In this document: in pieces, positions 26,963 through 36,019 of the stretch
How positions within the stretch are numbered: the first letter of the stretch is position 1
Layout of the letters: every line of letters begins with the position of its first letter
Assembly: GCA_964356415.1 (NCBI GenBank)
Contig: CAYHHK010000004.1
Location: 1-62,110, forward strand
DNA: 62,110 nt
DNA from: JAPLDB01 sp964356415
GTDB taxonomy: Bacteria > Bacteroidota > Bacteroidia > AKYH767-A > 2013-40CM-41-45
Direction: 5' to 3'
The notes under the pieces: model-generated
Database searches by the model: none
What the model was told of the DNA's origin: nothing
Seen by the model: only the letters and a program-made list of their open reading frames with translations
Position numbers and translations under genes: made by a program

Positions 26963-28693
26963 ATGAGTGGAATTCAAACAACATCAACGGCTGTTCCTGA
27001 AAAGAGCAGCCGTCATTTTTTAGCAGTGGCCACGGATATTAATTCCTGGGAAGCACTAAAGCCATATTATGAAAGTCTTAAATCAAGGAATCTTCAAAGT
27101 CTTGGTGACCTGAAAAACTGGCTTGGCGATCTAAGTGAACTGGACTCAGTGGTGAGCGAACATATGGGCTGGCTATACATCCGTATGACCTGCAATACGC
27201 AGGATAAAGAAGCCAGTGATGCGTATACTCATTTTGTGAGTGAGGTACAGCCAAAGATCGCTGAATTTGATGATGAGTTTAACCGTAAACTCCTTGGTAA
27301 TAAATTTAAAGGCGAGCTTTCTTCCGGGTACCAGATACATCTTGCATCTATTCAGAATCAGGTGCGCATATTCCGAAAAGAGAATATTCCCTTAATTGCT
27401 GAACTTACAGTAAGGGAGCAAAAGTACGGAGAGATCGCCGGTGATATGACGGTTGAGGTTCATGGCAAAACTTTGACATTGCAGCAGGCGGCTAATTTTT
27501 TAAAGCAACAGGACAGAGAATTAAGAGAGGAAGTATATTTTAAGATATGCAACAGGAGGTTGCTCGACAGAGAAAAGCTGGATTCGCTATTCAATGAGTT
27601 GCTATTGTTGCGCGACAAGATTTCCCGGAATGCAGGCTTTGATAACTACCGCGACTTTAAGTTCGTTGAACTCGACCGTTTCGATTATACACCTGCCGAT
27701 TGCACGGATTTTCACAACTCTGTACAAAAACAAATTGTTCCAATTGTGGATGCGATGCTGAAAAAGAGAAAGGAAGAACTAAAATTAGATTCTCTGAATC
27801 CGTGGGATCTGGAGGTGGACACATCAGGTAAGCCCGAGCTGAAGCCATTCAAAACAGGACATGAACTGACGCAGAAAACGATCGAATGTTTTTATGCGAT
27901 TGATAATTATTTTGGGAAAGTTGTTGAGGCACTACATTCATTGCATCACCTCGATCTTGATTCGAGGATTGGAAAAGCGCCGGGTGGTTATAACTATCCA
28001 TTATATGAAACAGGGGTTCCATTCATTTTTATGAATTCCAGCGGAAGCATGCAGGACGTTGTGACGATGGTGCATGAAGGCGGGCATGCTATTCACAGCA
28101 TGTTGACGCATGAACTTGAGTTTGTTGGCTTTAAAGAACTGCCAAGCGAAGTTGCAGAACTTGCCTCCATGAGCATGGAACTAATCAGCATGGAGCACTG
28201 GAGTAATTATTTTGACAACGAAGATGACCTGCGCAGGGCCAAACGTGAGCAGCTTGAAGGTGTTCTGGAAGCTTTGCCATGGATTGCTTGTATAGATAAA
28301 TACCAGCATTGGTTGTACCTCCATCCCGGTCATTCAACAGAAGATAGGACAAATGCTTGGAAGGAAGTTTACGGTTCATTCAGCAGTCCGGAAATTTCCT
28401 GGAGCAGGGCAGAGGAGGCGCGTGAAGCGATATGGCAAAAGCAATTGCACTTGTTTGAAGTTCCTTTTTACTATATTGAATATGGTATGGCACAACTGGG
28501 AGCAATTGCTGTCTGGAGGAATTATAAAAAAGATCCCAAACTGGCCATTCAGCAATACAAAGATGCACTAAGCCTCGGTTCAACAGTTTCAATTCCTGAA
28601 GTTTATAAAGCAGCTGGAATTCGGTTTGATTTTTCTGAAAACTACATCAGAGAGTTGGCCGACTTTGTGAAAGGCGAGCTTGAAAAAGTGTAA
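26963..28693 (+). CDS. M3-family oligoendopeptidase (PepF-like)
   Basis: 576 residues, the usual size for M3B oligoendopeptidase F. The zinc motif His371-Glu-Gly-Gly-His375 lies in VHEGGHAIHS, and the third ligand Glu is in the following LPSEVAELASMSMEL helix. A long N-terminal helical region closes over the substrate channel. YNYPLYETGVPFIFMN is the conserved strand before the zinc helix. No signal peptide, so it acts in the cytoplasm on short peptides. Cotranscription with the DUF5606 gene is likely. A 313-base gap follows in which I see no gene or strong terminator. Confidence 0.92.
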   Translation: MSGIQTTSTAVPEKSSRHFLAVATDINSWEALKPYYESLKSRNLQSLGDLKNWLGDLSELDSVVSEHMGWLYIRMTCNTQDKEASDAYTHFVSEVQPKIAEFDDEFNRKLLGNKFKGELSSGYQIHLASIQNQVRIFRKENIPLIAELTVREQKYGEIAGDMTVEVHGKTLTLQQAANFLKQQDRELREEVYFKICNRRLLDREKLDSLFNELLLLRDKISRNAGFDNYRDFKFVELDRFDYTPADCTDFHNSVQKQIVPIVDAMLKKRKEELKLDSLNPWDLEVDTSGKPELKPFKTGHELTQKTIECFYAIDNYFGKVVEALHSLHHLDLDSRIGKAPGGYNYPLYETGVPFIFMNSSGSMQDVVTMVHEGGHAIHSMLTHELEFVGFKELPSEVAELASMSMELISMEHWSNYFDNEDDLRRAKREQLEGVLEALPWIACIDKYQHWLYLHPGHSTEDRTNAWKEVYGSFSSPEISWSRAEEAREAIWQKQLHLFEVPFYYIEYGMAQLGAIAVWRNYKKDPKLAIQQYKDALSLGSTVSIPEVYKAAGIRFDFSENYIRELADFVKGELEKV

Positions 28694-29006
28694 GATTCTG
28701 CACAAGATTTTTTGCGAATAGTCTAACTTCCTGCCATTCCTTACAATGGATAAGATGGTGTTCCTTTGGGAATTGTTTTTATAATTTTGTTTTTGGCTTG
28801 CAGGCCTCTGATGGCAAGGGATTCGAAGACAATTGATCCTTGTTTGTTTTCCGCAAAGTTTATTGTTTTTTGAATTATTTCTTATTTGTTTGTCATTTGG
28901 TAATGTAATAAACAATACAAGATTTGGGAAGTTCTGGCGCTGGTTCTCAGAACTCTTGCTGCCGGTACTGCATATAATGAAAGCTACATAGGACCGGATT
29001 CCGGTT
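28694..29006. other. 313-base intergenic region, nothing recognised
   Basis: AT-rich, no convincing ORF on either strand. A TAATTTTG box at 28782-28789 matches the -7 consensus but lies over 200 bases from the next start and lacks a -33 TTG at the right distance. Confidence 0.5.
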
Positions 29007-32000
29007 ATGACAGACACACCCACATATCTCAGCACACAGCGTGGAAAATTTACCGATCAGGTGATCTTCTACCGTATTTTATTGCTGATGGCTACACTCG
29101 CATATGTGTTGTCATTTTCGGCCGATGTTTTTCTGGGACTCAGATTTCAGTCGTTTATCATTCCGTCTGTCGTTATTGCTTTTCTTTTTTTCTCAGTTTT
29201 CATTCTCTCCTTTTTTATTGATACGATCAACCGATACTTTAACCTGCTTGCCAGAATCATTATCGTTGCTGTCCACATTCATTTGATAGGGCTCAGCATT
29301 GTCAATCACTTTCGACCTGAATTGTTATTTGGTTTGCTTGCAGCTTCATTTGTCGCAAGTTTTATTTTCAGGAAGATAAAAATACTGGTACTATTTGACC
29401 TGGCAATCTGTTTCATTCTGCTAACAGGAATTTTCATTGACAGGTATATTTCAAAGGAACTTGAGTTGCTCAATGCACCGTTCATCCGTCCATACATTGA
29501 TCCTGTCTTCTTCTTACTGAGTGAAGCAGGTGTAATGATTCTTGCTGCACTTTTGAGTACGATCCGGTTTGTTCAGTTTCGTAATTTCGAAAGCACACAT
29601 ATACCAAGCCAGGTTTTTGAATTATCAGATGATCCCTCGTTGCTTGTAAATAGTTTTTCAGGTCTGATCACCGACTGCAACCTACAGGCTATTCAATTAT
29701 TTGAGTTTACCGGAAGGGCTGCCCTTGTTGGACAACCATTTGACGTTTTGTTGCGTGAATCATTTTCAGGAGTTTCATTTTCAGAATTCAGGAACAAACT
29801 TGCAGCGCAATCAAAGGCAACAGCTATTGTTGAATTTATCTCTCAGGGCGGGAAGGTTTTTACAGGTGTTTTAAATGCAAGAAAAGGGAAAGATAACCTG
29901 ATTCGGGTTTCTGTTTCTGAAACTACAGACTCAATTCCTTTCCACTCACCTCCTGCAGTAGAAAAAGAATCATCTCAAAAGGAAGCAGAAAATTACCTGT
30001 TAAGTCAGGCTATTTTGCCGGTGGCAACGCTGGGTCCTGATTATAAATTCGAAGAAGCTAACGATGCATTTTGTGAACTTTCAGGCTATACTAAGTCAGA
30101 GCTCAATGCAATAAAGTTTATTCACCTTTTACATAAAGATGATCAGCAGAAGGAGAAAAGCATTTTGTCGAATCTTTTCAGCGGAAAAATTCCGTTCAAC
30201 CGTTCTGAAAAAAGGTTGTTAAAGAAAGACCGACGGATGGTTTGGGTGAGTATGTCCTCTTCCCTGATCCGCGATGACAAGGGATTTCCGCGCTTTGTTG
30301 TTTCAATGATTGAGAATATCAGTCAGCAAAAGCGTTATGAAAGATCCTTGATCAATGACAAGATAAATTTATCTTCAGTAGTTGATTCAGCAGATTTGTA
30401 CGTTGTTAATGTTGACAGGAATCACTCAATACTTTTCCTGAATAAAAAATTAAAAAGCGGATTTTATGATCTTACAGAGATGATTGTTGAGCCCGGATTC
30501 AATTTGAGGCAGATCATACCGGAAAGTTATGCTTCCCGTTATAAGGAAATATTTGAGAAAGGATTCGGGGGAGTAAGTTTTGCAACTGACGTGACGATTA
30601 TTTTATCCGGTGGAAGTAAACTGGATATAGAAATTGCGGTGCATCCTTTGAAATCTGCTGAGGGTCTTATACACACAATATCAATATCTGCAAGAAATAT
30701 CACGTTACGTAAGGAAGCAGAAAGGGAACTGATCCTGAAAAAAGAGCAAGCTGAAAGTGCGACTGAAGCAAAATCTGGTTTTCTGGCAACCATGAGCCAT
30801 GAGATCAGAACACCATTGAATGGAGTAATTGGTCTTGGTAGACTATTGGATGAGACTGAATTGAATCCTAAGCAACGAGAATATGTAAATTCAATCCTGC
30901 TCAGCGGCGAGGCACTGCTATCAGTAATCAATGACATACTGGATTTTTCTAAAATAGAGTCATCCAAGATGGAACTGGAGCAAAAGCCTTTTGCCGTAAA
31001 GCGCGTTGTGGAAGAGACTTTTGAATTGTTGTCATCCAAAGCCATTGAGAAAAATCTCGCACTGCAGTATACAATTCAGAAGGATGTTCCAAGGTATCTG
31101 ATGGGTGATATCGTTAGGTTCCGGCAGATTCTTTTGAATCTTGTTTCGAATGCAATTAAGTTCACCGCAAAGGGAAAAATAACCATCCATGTATCCAAGC
31201 TAAGGGTAATTGATAGTGCTGTTGAATTATTATTTGAAGTGAAGGATACAGGAATCGGAATTCCTGCTGACAAGATAGACCGTCTTTTCAAAGCGTTTTC
31301 TCAGGCAGATTCTTCCACAACAAAAAATTATGGCGGGACAGGACTGGGGTTAGCCATCAGCAAAGAACTCGTCAACCTGATGGGTGGAGAGATATGGGTT
31401 GAAAGCACTGCCGGAAAAGGATCTACTTTTTCATTCAGCATCATTGCAGAGGTAGCTTCAGCTGATAAAATGCCTGACGGAAAGAGTGGGGTTAACCAGG
31501 TGAAAAATGCAAGTGTTCTGATCATCAGCGACGACAAGACAGAGATCAATATTTTCACCACTTTCTTTTCCAAATGGGGAATGAGGGTGCGTTCAACGGA
31601 TACTTATGAACAGGCCATCACATGGATCAGGATGAAGGAAGAATTTGATCTTGTTGCGGTGGATGCGCAAATGATCAGTGCCCGGGCCGGAGATGTGGCG
31701 AAAAAAATAAGAGCGCTTGTGTCAAAGGATGAATTGCCAATTGTCTTATTCAATGCTAATGACGATGACATTACGGTTGAATTTACGGACAATGTACTTT
31801 CCGGAATAATTCCTAAAAATGTAGACCGATCGAAGCTGCTGGATATGCTCATTGGTGTTTTTGCACTGGAAGATCACCAGCGTTCACGACAGGAAAATGC
31901 GTTGTCGAAGGAGGACAGGTTCCTTGCAAAAGAATTGCCGCTCAAAATTCTGATTGCAGAAGACAATGCTGTAAATCAGTTGCTTGTGAAGAACTTATTT

Positions 32001-32696
32001 GATGGTCTTGGTTACAAACCAGATATAGTGGAGAACGGATTACTGGTGATTGAAAAACTCCGCGCTCAGACTTATGACCTTATTTTCATGGATGTGCAGA
32101 TGCCTGAAATGAATGGGTTAGACACCACCCACTTCATTATTAGTAAAATGGAGCTTATTAAAAAACCGGCAATTATTGCAATGACTGCTTTTGCACTTGA
32201 AGGAGATAAAGAGAAATGTCTTGAGGCGGGAATGGACGACTACATCAGCAAACCATTTATGATTGAAGAGATCATCTCAAAAATAAAGAAATGGGCCGGT
32301 AAGCCGGAAACGAAGAGCGTCAGTGTTGCTGAAGCAAGCCCTGTGCAAGAAATTAAAATTTTAAATCTGGAAGTGCTTCAGCGCCTCAAAGATATCAGTC
32401 CGGAGAACGGAGACGATTTTTTACGTGAAGTCATAAATATGTTTTTGCAGCAAGCGCCGGGAATAGTGGAAGAGATGGAACGCTTCTGTAAAGAGAAACG
32501 TTTCCTTGATATGAGTAATTCCGCACACAAGCTAAAAGGCTCATCATTGAATATCGGAGCAGTGGCGCTTGGAGATGCCTGCCGTATCATTGAACTGAAT
32601 GGGCGCGAAGGTAAAAGTGTTGAATGCGAAGCAATGCTTGCAAAACTCCAGTCGGTTCTTGACATCACGGTACTTGAATTACGTAAGCGTATTTGA
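29007..32696 (+). CDS. Hybrid sensor histidine kinase with PAS domains, two receiver domains and Hpt
   Basis: 1229 residues. Six or so membrane helices occupy about 20-185, followed by a PAS-like region (about 200-310), a clear PAS domain (about 330-445) and another (about 450-570). HisKA has phospho-acceptor His598 in MSHEIRTPLNG; the HATPase part shows N box NLVSNAIKFT, DTGIGIP and GGTGLGLAIS. The first receiver-like domain (about 830-945) is divergent, with AVDAQM at the acceptor strand. The second (about 965-1085) is canonical: Asp1029 in FMDVQMPEMNG and Lys in ISKPF. Hpt has His1174 in AHKLKGSSLN. It is a full internal phosphorelay; the output regulator is not encoded nearby. Convergent with murB with no gap. 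Confidence 0.93.
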   Translation: MTDTPTYLSTQRGKFTDQVIFYRILLLMATLAYVLSFSADVFLGLRFQSFIIPSVVIAFLFFSVFILSFFIDTINRYFNLLARIIIVAVHIHLIGLSIVNHFRPELLFGLLAASFVASFIFRKIKILVLFDLAICFILLTGIFIDRYISKELELLNAPFIRPYIDPVFFLLSEAGVMILAALLSTIRFVQFRNFESTHIPSQVFELSDDPSLLVNSFSGLITDCNLQAIQLFEFTGRAALVGQPFDVLLRESFSGVSFSEFRNKLAAQSKATAIVEFISQGGKVFTGVLNARKGKDNLIRVSVSETTDSIPFHSPPAVEKESSQKEAENYLLSQAILPVATLGPDYKFEEANDAFCELSGYTKSELNAIKFIHLLHKDDQQKEKSILSNLFSGKIPFNRSEKRLLKKDRRMVWVSMSSSLIRDDKGFPRFVVSMIENISQQKRYERSLINDKINLSSVVDSADLYVVNVDRNHSILFLNKKLKSGFYDLTEMIVEPGFNLRQIIPESYASRYKEIFEKGFGGVSFATDVTIILSGGSKLDIEIAVHPLKSAEGLIHTISISARNITLRKEAERELILKKEQAESATEAKSGFLATMSHEIRTPLNGVIGLGRLLDETELNPKQREYVNSILLSGEALLSVINDILDFSKIESSKMELEQKPFAVKRVVEETFELLSSKAIEKNLALQYTIQKDVPRYLMGDIVRFRQILLNLVSNAIKFTAKGKITIHVSKLRVIDSAVELLFEVKDTGIGIPADKIDRLFKAFSQADSSTTKNYGGTGLGLAISKELVNLMGGEIWVESTAGKGSTFSFSIIAEVASADKMPDGKSGVNQVKNASVLIISDDKTEINIFTTFFSKWGMRVRSTDTYEQAITWIRMKEEFDLVAVDAQMISARAGDVAKKIRALVSKDELPIVLFNANDDDITVEFTDNVLSGIIPKNVDRSKLLDMLIGVFALEDHQRSRQENALSKEDRFLAKELPLKILIAEDNAVNQLLVKNLFDGLGYKPDIVENGLLVIEKLRAQTYDLIFMDVQMPEMNGLDTTHFIISKMELIKKPAIIAMTAFALEGDKEKCLEAGMDDYISKPFMIEEIISKIKKWAGKPETKSVSVAEASPVQEIKILNLEVLQRLKDISPENGDDFLREVINMFLQQAPGIVEEMERFCKEKRFLDMSNSAHKLKGSSLNIGAVALGDACRIIELNGREGKSVECEAMLAKLQSVLDITVLELRKRI

Positions 32697-33713
32697 TCAC
32701 AGGATATTTACTTCCATATCAAGCAGTACGTCAAATTTTTCAAGCACGCTATGCTGTACCTGTCGTGCATGATCAAATAATTCTTTCCCGGAAGCTCCTC
32801 CATAATTGACAAGTACCAGTGCCTGTTTCGTGTGCATACCGACGTTACCTTTCTTTTTTCCCTTCCAGCCGCATTGCTCTATGAGCCATCCTGCGGCAAG
32901 CTTAATTTTTCCCGGAGATGTCTTGTACCCGATCAGGTCCGGATAGATTTTTTTGAGCTCAGAAAATTTATCCTCCGGAACTTCAGGGTTCTTGAAAAAA
33001 CTTCCGCAGTTGCCGATCACTGCAGGATCAGGGAGTTTGCTTTTCCTGATATTAATAACAGCTTGTGAAATTGCAGCTACAGATGGAGCATTAACATCCA
33101 TTGCTTTCAGCTCCTGTTCAATTGCCCCGTAGGAAGTATTGAATCCCGGGTTTTTATTCAGCTTTAATGTGATAGAAGTGATGGCATACTGATTTTTATA
33201 TTCACGCTTAAAAACACTGTCGCGGTATCCGAACTTGCAATCTGTTGCTGAGAATATTTTCTTCTCACCACTTTCAAGGTGAATGGCTTCTAGTTCAGAG
33301 AATGTTTCTTTCAATTCTACTCCATATGCGCCAATATTCTGAATTGGAGCAGCTCCTGCAGATCCGGGTATCAAAGAAAGATTTTCAACGCCACCATTGT
33401 TGTTTTCTACGCAATACATCACCAACTGGTGCCATGTTTCGCCACCGCCGCTCCTGATCCACACGTACTCTTTATCTTCCCTAATCTTATTGATTCCTTT
33501 TATGCGGTTATGTATGCACAATGCATCAAGATCATGCGTAAATAGAATATTGCTACCTCCGCCAAGTATGAATTTAGGTTTTCCCTTCCATTCAGGTGCT
33601 CCTACAATGTCAATCATTTCACTCTCAGCTGCCACTTCGCAGAAAGCCCTGGCTTTTATATCAAGCCCAAATGTATTCAACCGGCTGAGGGAATAATTTT
33701 CAATAATATTCAT
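32697..33713 (-). CDS. murB: UDP-N-acetylenolpyruvoylglucosamine reductase
   Basis: 338 residues from the ATG at 33713 (MNIIENYSLSRLNTFGLD is the normal MurB start; the frame runs on to 33743). FAD-binding signatures: ILGGGSNILF, SLIPGSAGAAPIQNIGAYGVE and FGYRDSVFK. The catalytic Ser lies in GNCGSFFKNP and a C-terminal Glu in DMEVN. It reduces UDP-GlcNAc-enolpyruvate to UDP-MurNAc in the cytoplasm for peptidoglycan synthesis. The length and the YRDSVFK segment suggest the type I (E. coli-like) enzyme. It stands alone. Confidence 0.94.
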   Translation of the reverse strand: MNIIENYSLSRLNTFGLDIKARAFCEVAAESEMIDIVGAPEWKGKPKFILGGGSNILFTHDLDALCIHNRIKGINKIREDKEYVWIRSGGGETWHQLVMYCVENNNGGVENLSLIPGSAGAAPIQNIGAYGVELKETFSELEAIHLESGEKKIFSATDCKFGYRDSVFKREYKNQYAITSITLKLNKNPGFNTSYGAIEQELKAMDVNAPSVAAISQAVINIRKSKLPDPAVIGNCGSFFKNPEVPEDKFSELKKIYPDLIGYKTSPGKIKLAAGWLIEQCGWKGKKKGNVGMHTKQALVLVNYGGASGKELFDHARQVQHSVLEKFDVLLDMEVNIL

Positions 33714-33856
33714 ATCGGGGCTAAAATTACATTTCTTCAACAAATGAAACTGACGGCAAGCCCGAATTTACTCACAAAGCAAAAGACACTGTTCACCAAG
33801 CGCAGGGTCGTGCTTCTATAAGGAAATTGACATTTACCAATTACAAACATATTTTG

Positions 33857-33955
33857 GCATCCTCATGGTTTAGTTTTTGGTTAAACAATCAATGAGGTGT
33901 TTTATTCGAGTTAAGTCAAGAGCCCTGCCGTAAAGACGCAGGGTTTTTGTTTTTG
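33857..33955 (+). ncRNA. Candidate structured leader or small RNA upstream of gmhA
   Basis: A first hairpin has CCTCAT (33861-33866) pairing with ATGAGG (33892-33897), and inside it GTTTA pairing with TAAAC. It is followed by CCCTGC (33923-33928) pairing with GCAGGG (33938-33943) and a T-rich run, an intrinsic-terminator form. Hairpin plus terminator 62 bases before a start codon could be an attenuator, or a small RNA with its own terminator. The rest of the 304-base gap 33714-34017 shows nothing. Not matched to any known riboswitch class by eye. Confidence 0.35.
33923..33955 (+). terminator. Intrinsic terminator upstream of gmhA
   Basis: Six-pair GC stem followed by TTTTTGTTTTTG. No protein gene precedes it on this strand, so it must end a leader or small RNA, or act as a barrier. 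Confidence 0.55.
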
Positions 33956-34017
33956 AAAACTCGTTTAGCAGGGTGTATAACTCATCACTATCTTTACCAT
34001 CTTTAAAAAAAAATAAG

Positions 34018-34590
34018 ATGAGTAACCTGGTGAGGGATGATTTAACGGATTCCCGAAAAGTGCTTGATGCATTTATTACTGATGAAGTCAATTTGAAGAA
34101 AATTGAATCTGCAGGAAATATGCTTCTGAGTACATTCAAGAGCGGCAATAAAGCCATAAGTTGCGGAAATGGTGGGAGTATGTGTGATGCAATGCATTTT
34201 GCGGAAGAACTAAGCGGGCGTTTTCGAGATGACAGACCGGCTTTACCTGCAGTTTCGATTTCTGATCCATCTCATATTACATGTACTGCCAATGATTATG
34301 GTTTTGATAAAGTATTTTCCCGGTACATTGAGGCAATCGGAAAAGCAGGAGATGTTCTTCTGGCAATTTCAACAAGCGGAAATTCAAAGAATATCATTGA
34401 AGCAATTCAAGTAGCAAAAGGTAAGGGGATGAAAGTAATTGGGCTTACCGGTAAAGACGGAGGAGTTATGAAGTCATTGTGCGATGTGGAGATCCGTGCT
34501 CCACATTCGGCATATGCTGACAGGGCCCAGGAGATCCATATTAAAGTAATTCACACATTGATCCATCTTGTTGAAGAAGGAATGAAATAA
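34018..34590 (+). CDS. gmhA: Sedoheptulose-7-phosphate isomerase
   Basis: 190 residues from the ATG at 34018 (E. coli GmhA has 192). Single SIS domain: CGNGGSMCDAMHFAEEL holds the metal His and catalytic Glu, STSGNSKN is the phosphate loop, and the C-terminal ADRAQEIHIKVIH carries the second metal His and Gln. It makes glycero-manno-heptose 7-phosphate for the LPS inner core. No other heptose gene is nearby. It is followed after 19 bases by xdhA on the same strand; cotranscription is possible but the pathways differ. Confidence 0.93.
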   Translation: MSNLVRDDLTDSRKVLDAFITDEVNLKKIESAGNMLLSTFKSGNKAISCGNGGSMCDAMHFAEELSGRFRDDRPALPAVSISDPSHITCTANDYGFDKVFSRYIEAIGKAGDVLLAISTSGNSKNIIEAIQVAKGKGMKVIGLTGKDGGVMKSLCDVEIRAPHSAYADRAQEIHIKVIHTLIHLVEEGMK

Positions 34591-34609
34591 TTTAATTGGA
34601 ATAATTTTC

Positions 34610-36010
34610 GTGGTAAATTTTATCCTCAATGAAAACGAAGTATCAACAGCATTGCCACCGGGCATGTTGTTGCTTGATTTTATCCGGTACAGTCAGCATT
34701 TAAAAGGTACAAAGATCGGTTGCCGGGAAGGTGATTGCGGAGCATGCACCATTCTTGTTGGGGAAATTGCAGGGGAAAAGATGCGCTATCGTACTGCCAC
34801 ATCCTGCCTCATGCCCATTGGAAATGCCAATGGAAAACACATCGTAACCATTGAAGGAATAAATTCCGTTGGACTCAATCCGATTCAGCAGGCAATGGTT
34901 GATGAAGGAGCGACGCAATGTGGATTCTGCACTCCCGGTTTTGTGATGTCATTTGCCGGGCATTGTCTGAGCGGCAATGAACCCACATCAAAAAATGCCG
35001 TAGCTGCTATTGATGGAAATATTTGCCGATGTACCGGTTATAAATCAATAGAACGCGCAGCGACCAGGATAAATGAACTGTTGATCGGCATGAGGGAAGA
35101 GGCTGCTTCAAAATTTGCAGTTGAGAATAACATACTGCCGGAATATTTTTCTCAGATTGAAGCCAGATTAAAGTTGCTGAATAGTGAATTGGTTATTTCG
35201 CAAACTGACCCATCAATAAACTTTTTAGGCGGAGGAACCGATCTGTATGTGCAGAAGCACGATTCAATGACCAATTCAGATATCAGTTTCCTTTCTGAAA
35301 AGAGTTTTTTGAAAGGGATTTCAAAAGAGGGTAACCGGTGTATAATGGGTGCATCAACCACTGTAACTGATCTTTGTGAGTCAGAAATTATCTCAGCACA
35401 TTTTCCTCATTTTACAAAATTTGCCAAGCTTGTTTCCTCAACCCAGATCAGAAACATGGCAACTTTGGCAGGTAATTTTGTGAATGCTTCGCCAATCGGA
35501 GACTTTACAGTTTTCTTTCTGGCTTTGGATGCAGTTTTGGTTTTGTCGGATGGAGATAAAATGAGGGAAGTCCCACTCAGAAATTTTTACAAAGGATATA
35601 AGGTACTTGATAAAAAGCCTGAAGAGTTTCTTGAAAAAATTTATTTTGAATTGCCTGATGAGTATTCAAAATTCAATTTTGAAAAAGTCAGCAAGCGCAC
35701 ACACCTTGATATTGCAAGCGTGAATACTGCTATGAAACTTACTATCAGTGGCAATAAGATCACGAAAGCGAATGTTTCAGCAGGTGGAGTAGCTCCGGTT
35801 CCATTATTTCTTTCAAAAGCTTCAGCGTTTCTTTCCGGGAAGTCAGTGTCTCCGGAAGTCATTGAAGAAGCAATTCAAATCGCGCAAACTGAAACAGCTC
35901 CAATCAGTGATGCAAGGGGTAGCGAAGAGTATAAGAGGCTGCTCTTGTCTCAACTGATAAAAGCACATTTCATTGAATTGTTTCCTGAATTAGAATCCTT
36001 CAAAATGTAA
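34610..36010 (+). CDS. xdhA: Xanthine dehydrogenase small subunit (2Fe-2S and FAD)
   Basis: 466 residues from a GTG at 34610. First 2Fe-2S cluster: Cys38, Cys43, Cys46 in CREGDCGAC and Cys66. Second: CGFCTPGF and CRCTGY near residues 100-145. The FAD domain (about 190-460) shows FLGGGTDLYV and QIRNMATLAGNFVNASPIGD. It passes electrons from the molybdenum subunit to NAD+. The two-subunit layout (FeS+FAD on one chain, molybdenum on the other) is the Rhodobacter-type XDH. The large subunit begins ten bases after the stop. This is the first gene of the purine-catabolism island. Confidence 0.94.
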   Translation: MVNFILNENEVSTALPPGMLLLDFIRYSQHLKGTKIGCREGDCGACTILVGEIAGEKMRYRTATSCLMPIGNANGKHIVTIEGINSVGLNPIQQAMVDEGATQCGFCTPGFVMSFAGHCLSGNEPTSKNAVAAIDGNICRCTGYKSIERAATRINELLIGMREEAASKFAVENNILPEYFSQIEARLKLLNSELVISQTDPSINFLGGGTDLYVQKHDSMTNSDISFLSEKSFLKGISKEGNRCIMGASTTVTDLCESEIISAHFPHFTKFAKLVSSTQIRNMATLAGNFVNASPIGDFTVFFLALDAVLVLSDGDKMREVPLRNFYKGYKVLDKKPEEFLEKIYFELPDEYSKFNFEKVSKRTHLDIASVNTAMKLTISGNKITKANVSAGGVAPVPLFLSKASAFLSGKSVSPEVIEEAIQIAQTETAPISDARGSEEYKRLLLSQLIKAHFIELFPELESFKM

Positions 36011-36019
36011 AATGACAAA

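Noticed and set aside
28589..29035. A 148-codon leftward frame over the M3 peptidase end and the gap
   Set aside because: Low complexity, rich in Asn/Lys/Arg, antisense to a real gene, no start context.
33870..34157. Leftward frame opposite gmhA start
   Set aside because: Antisense shadow of gmhA and of its leader hairpins.
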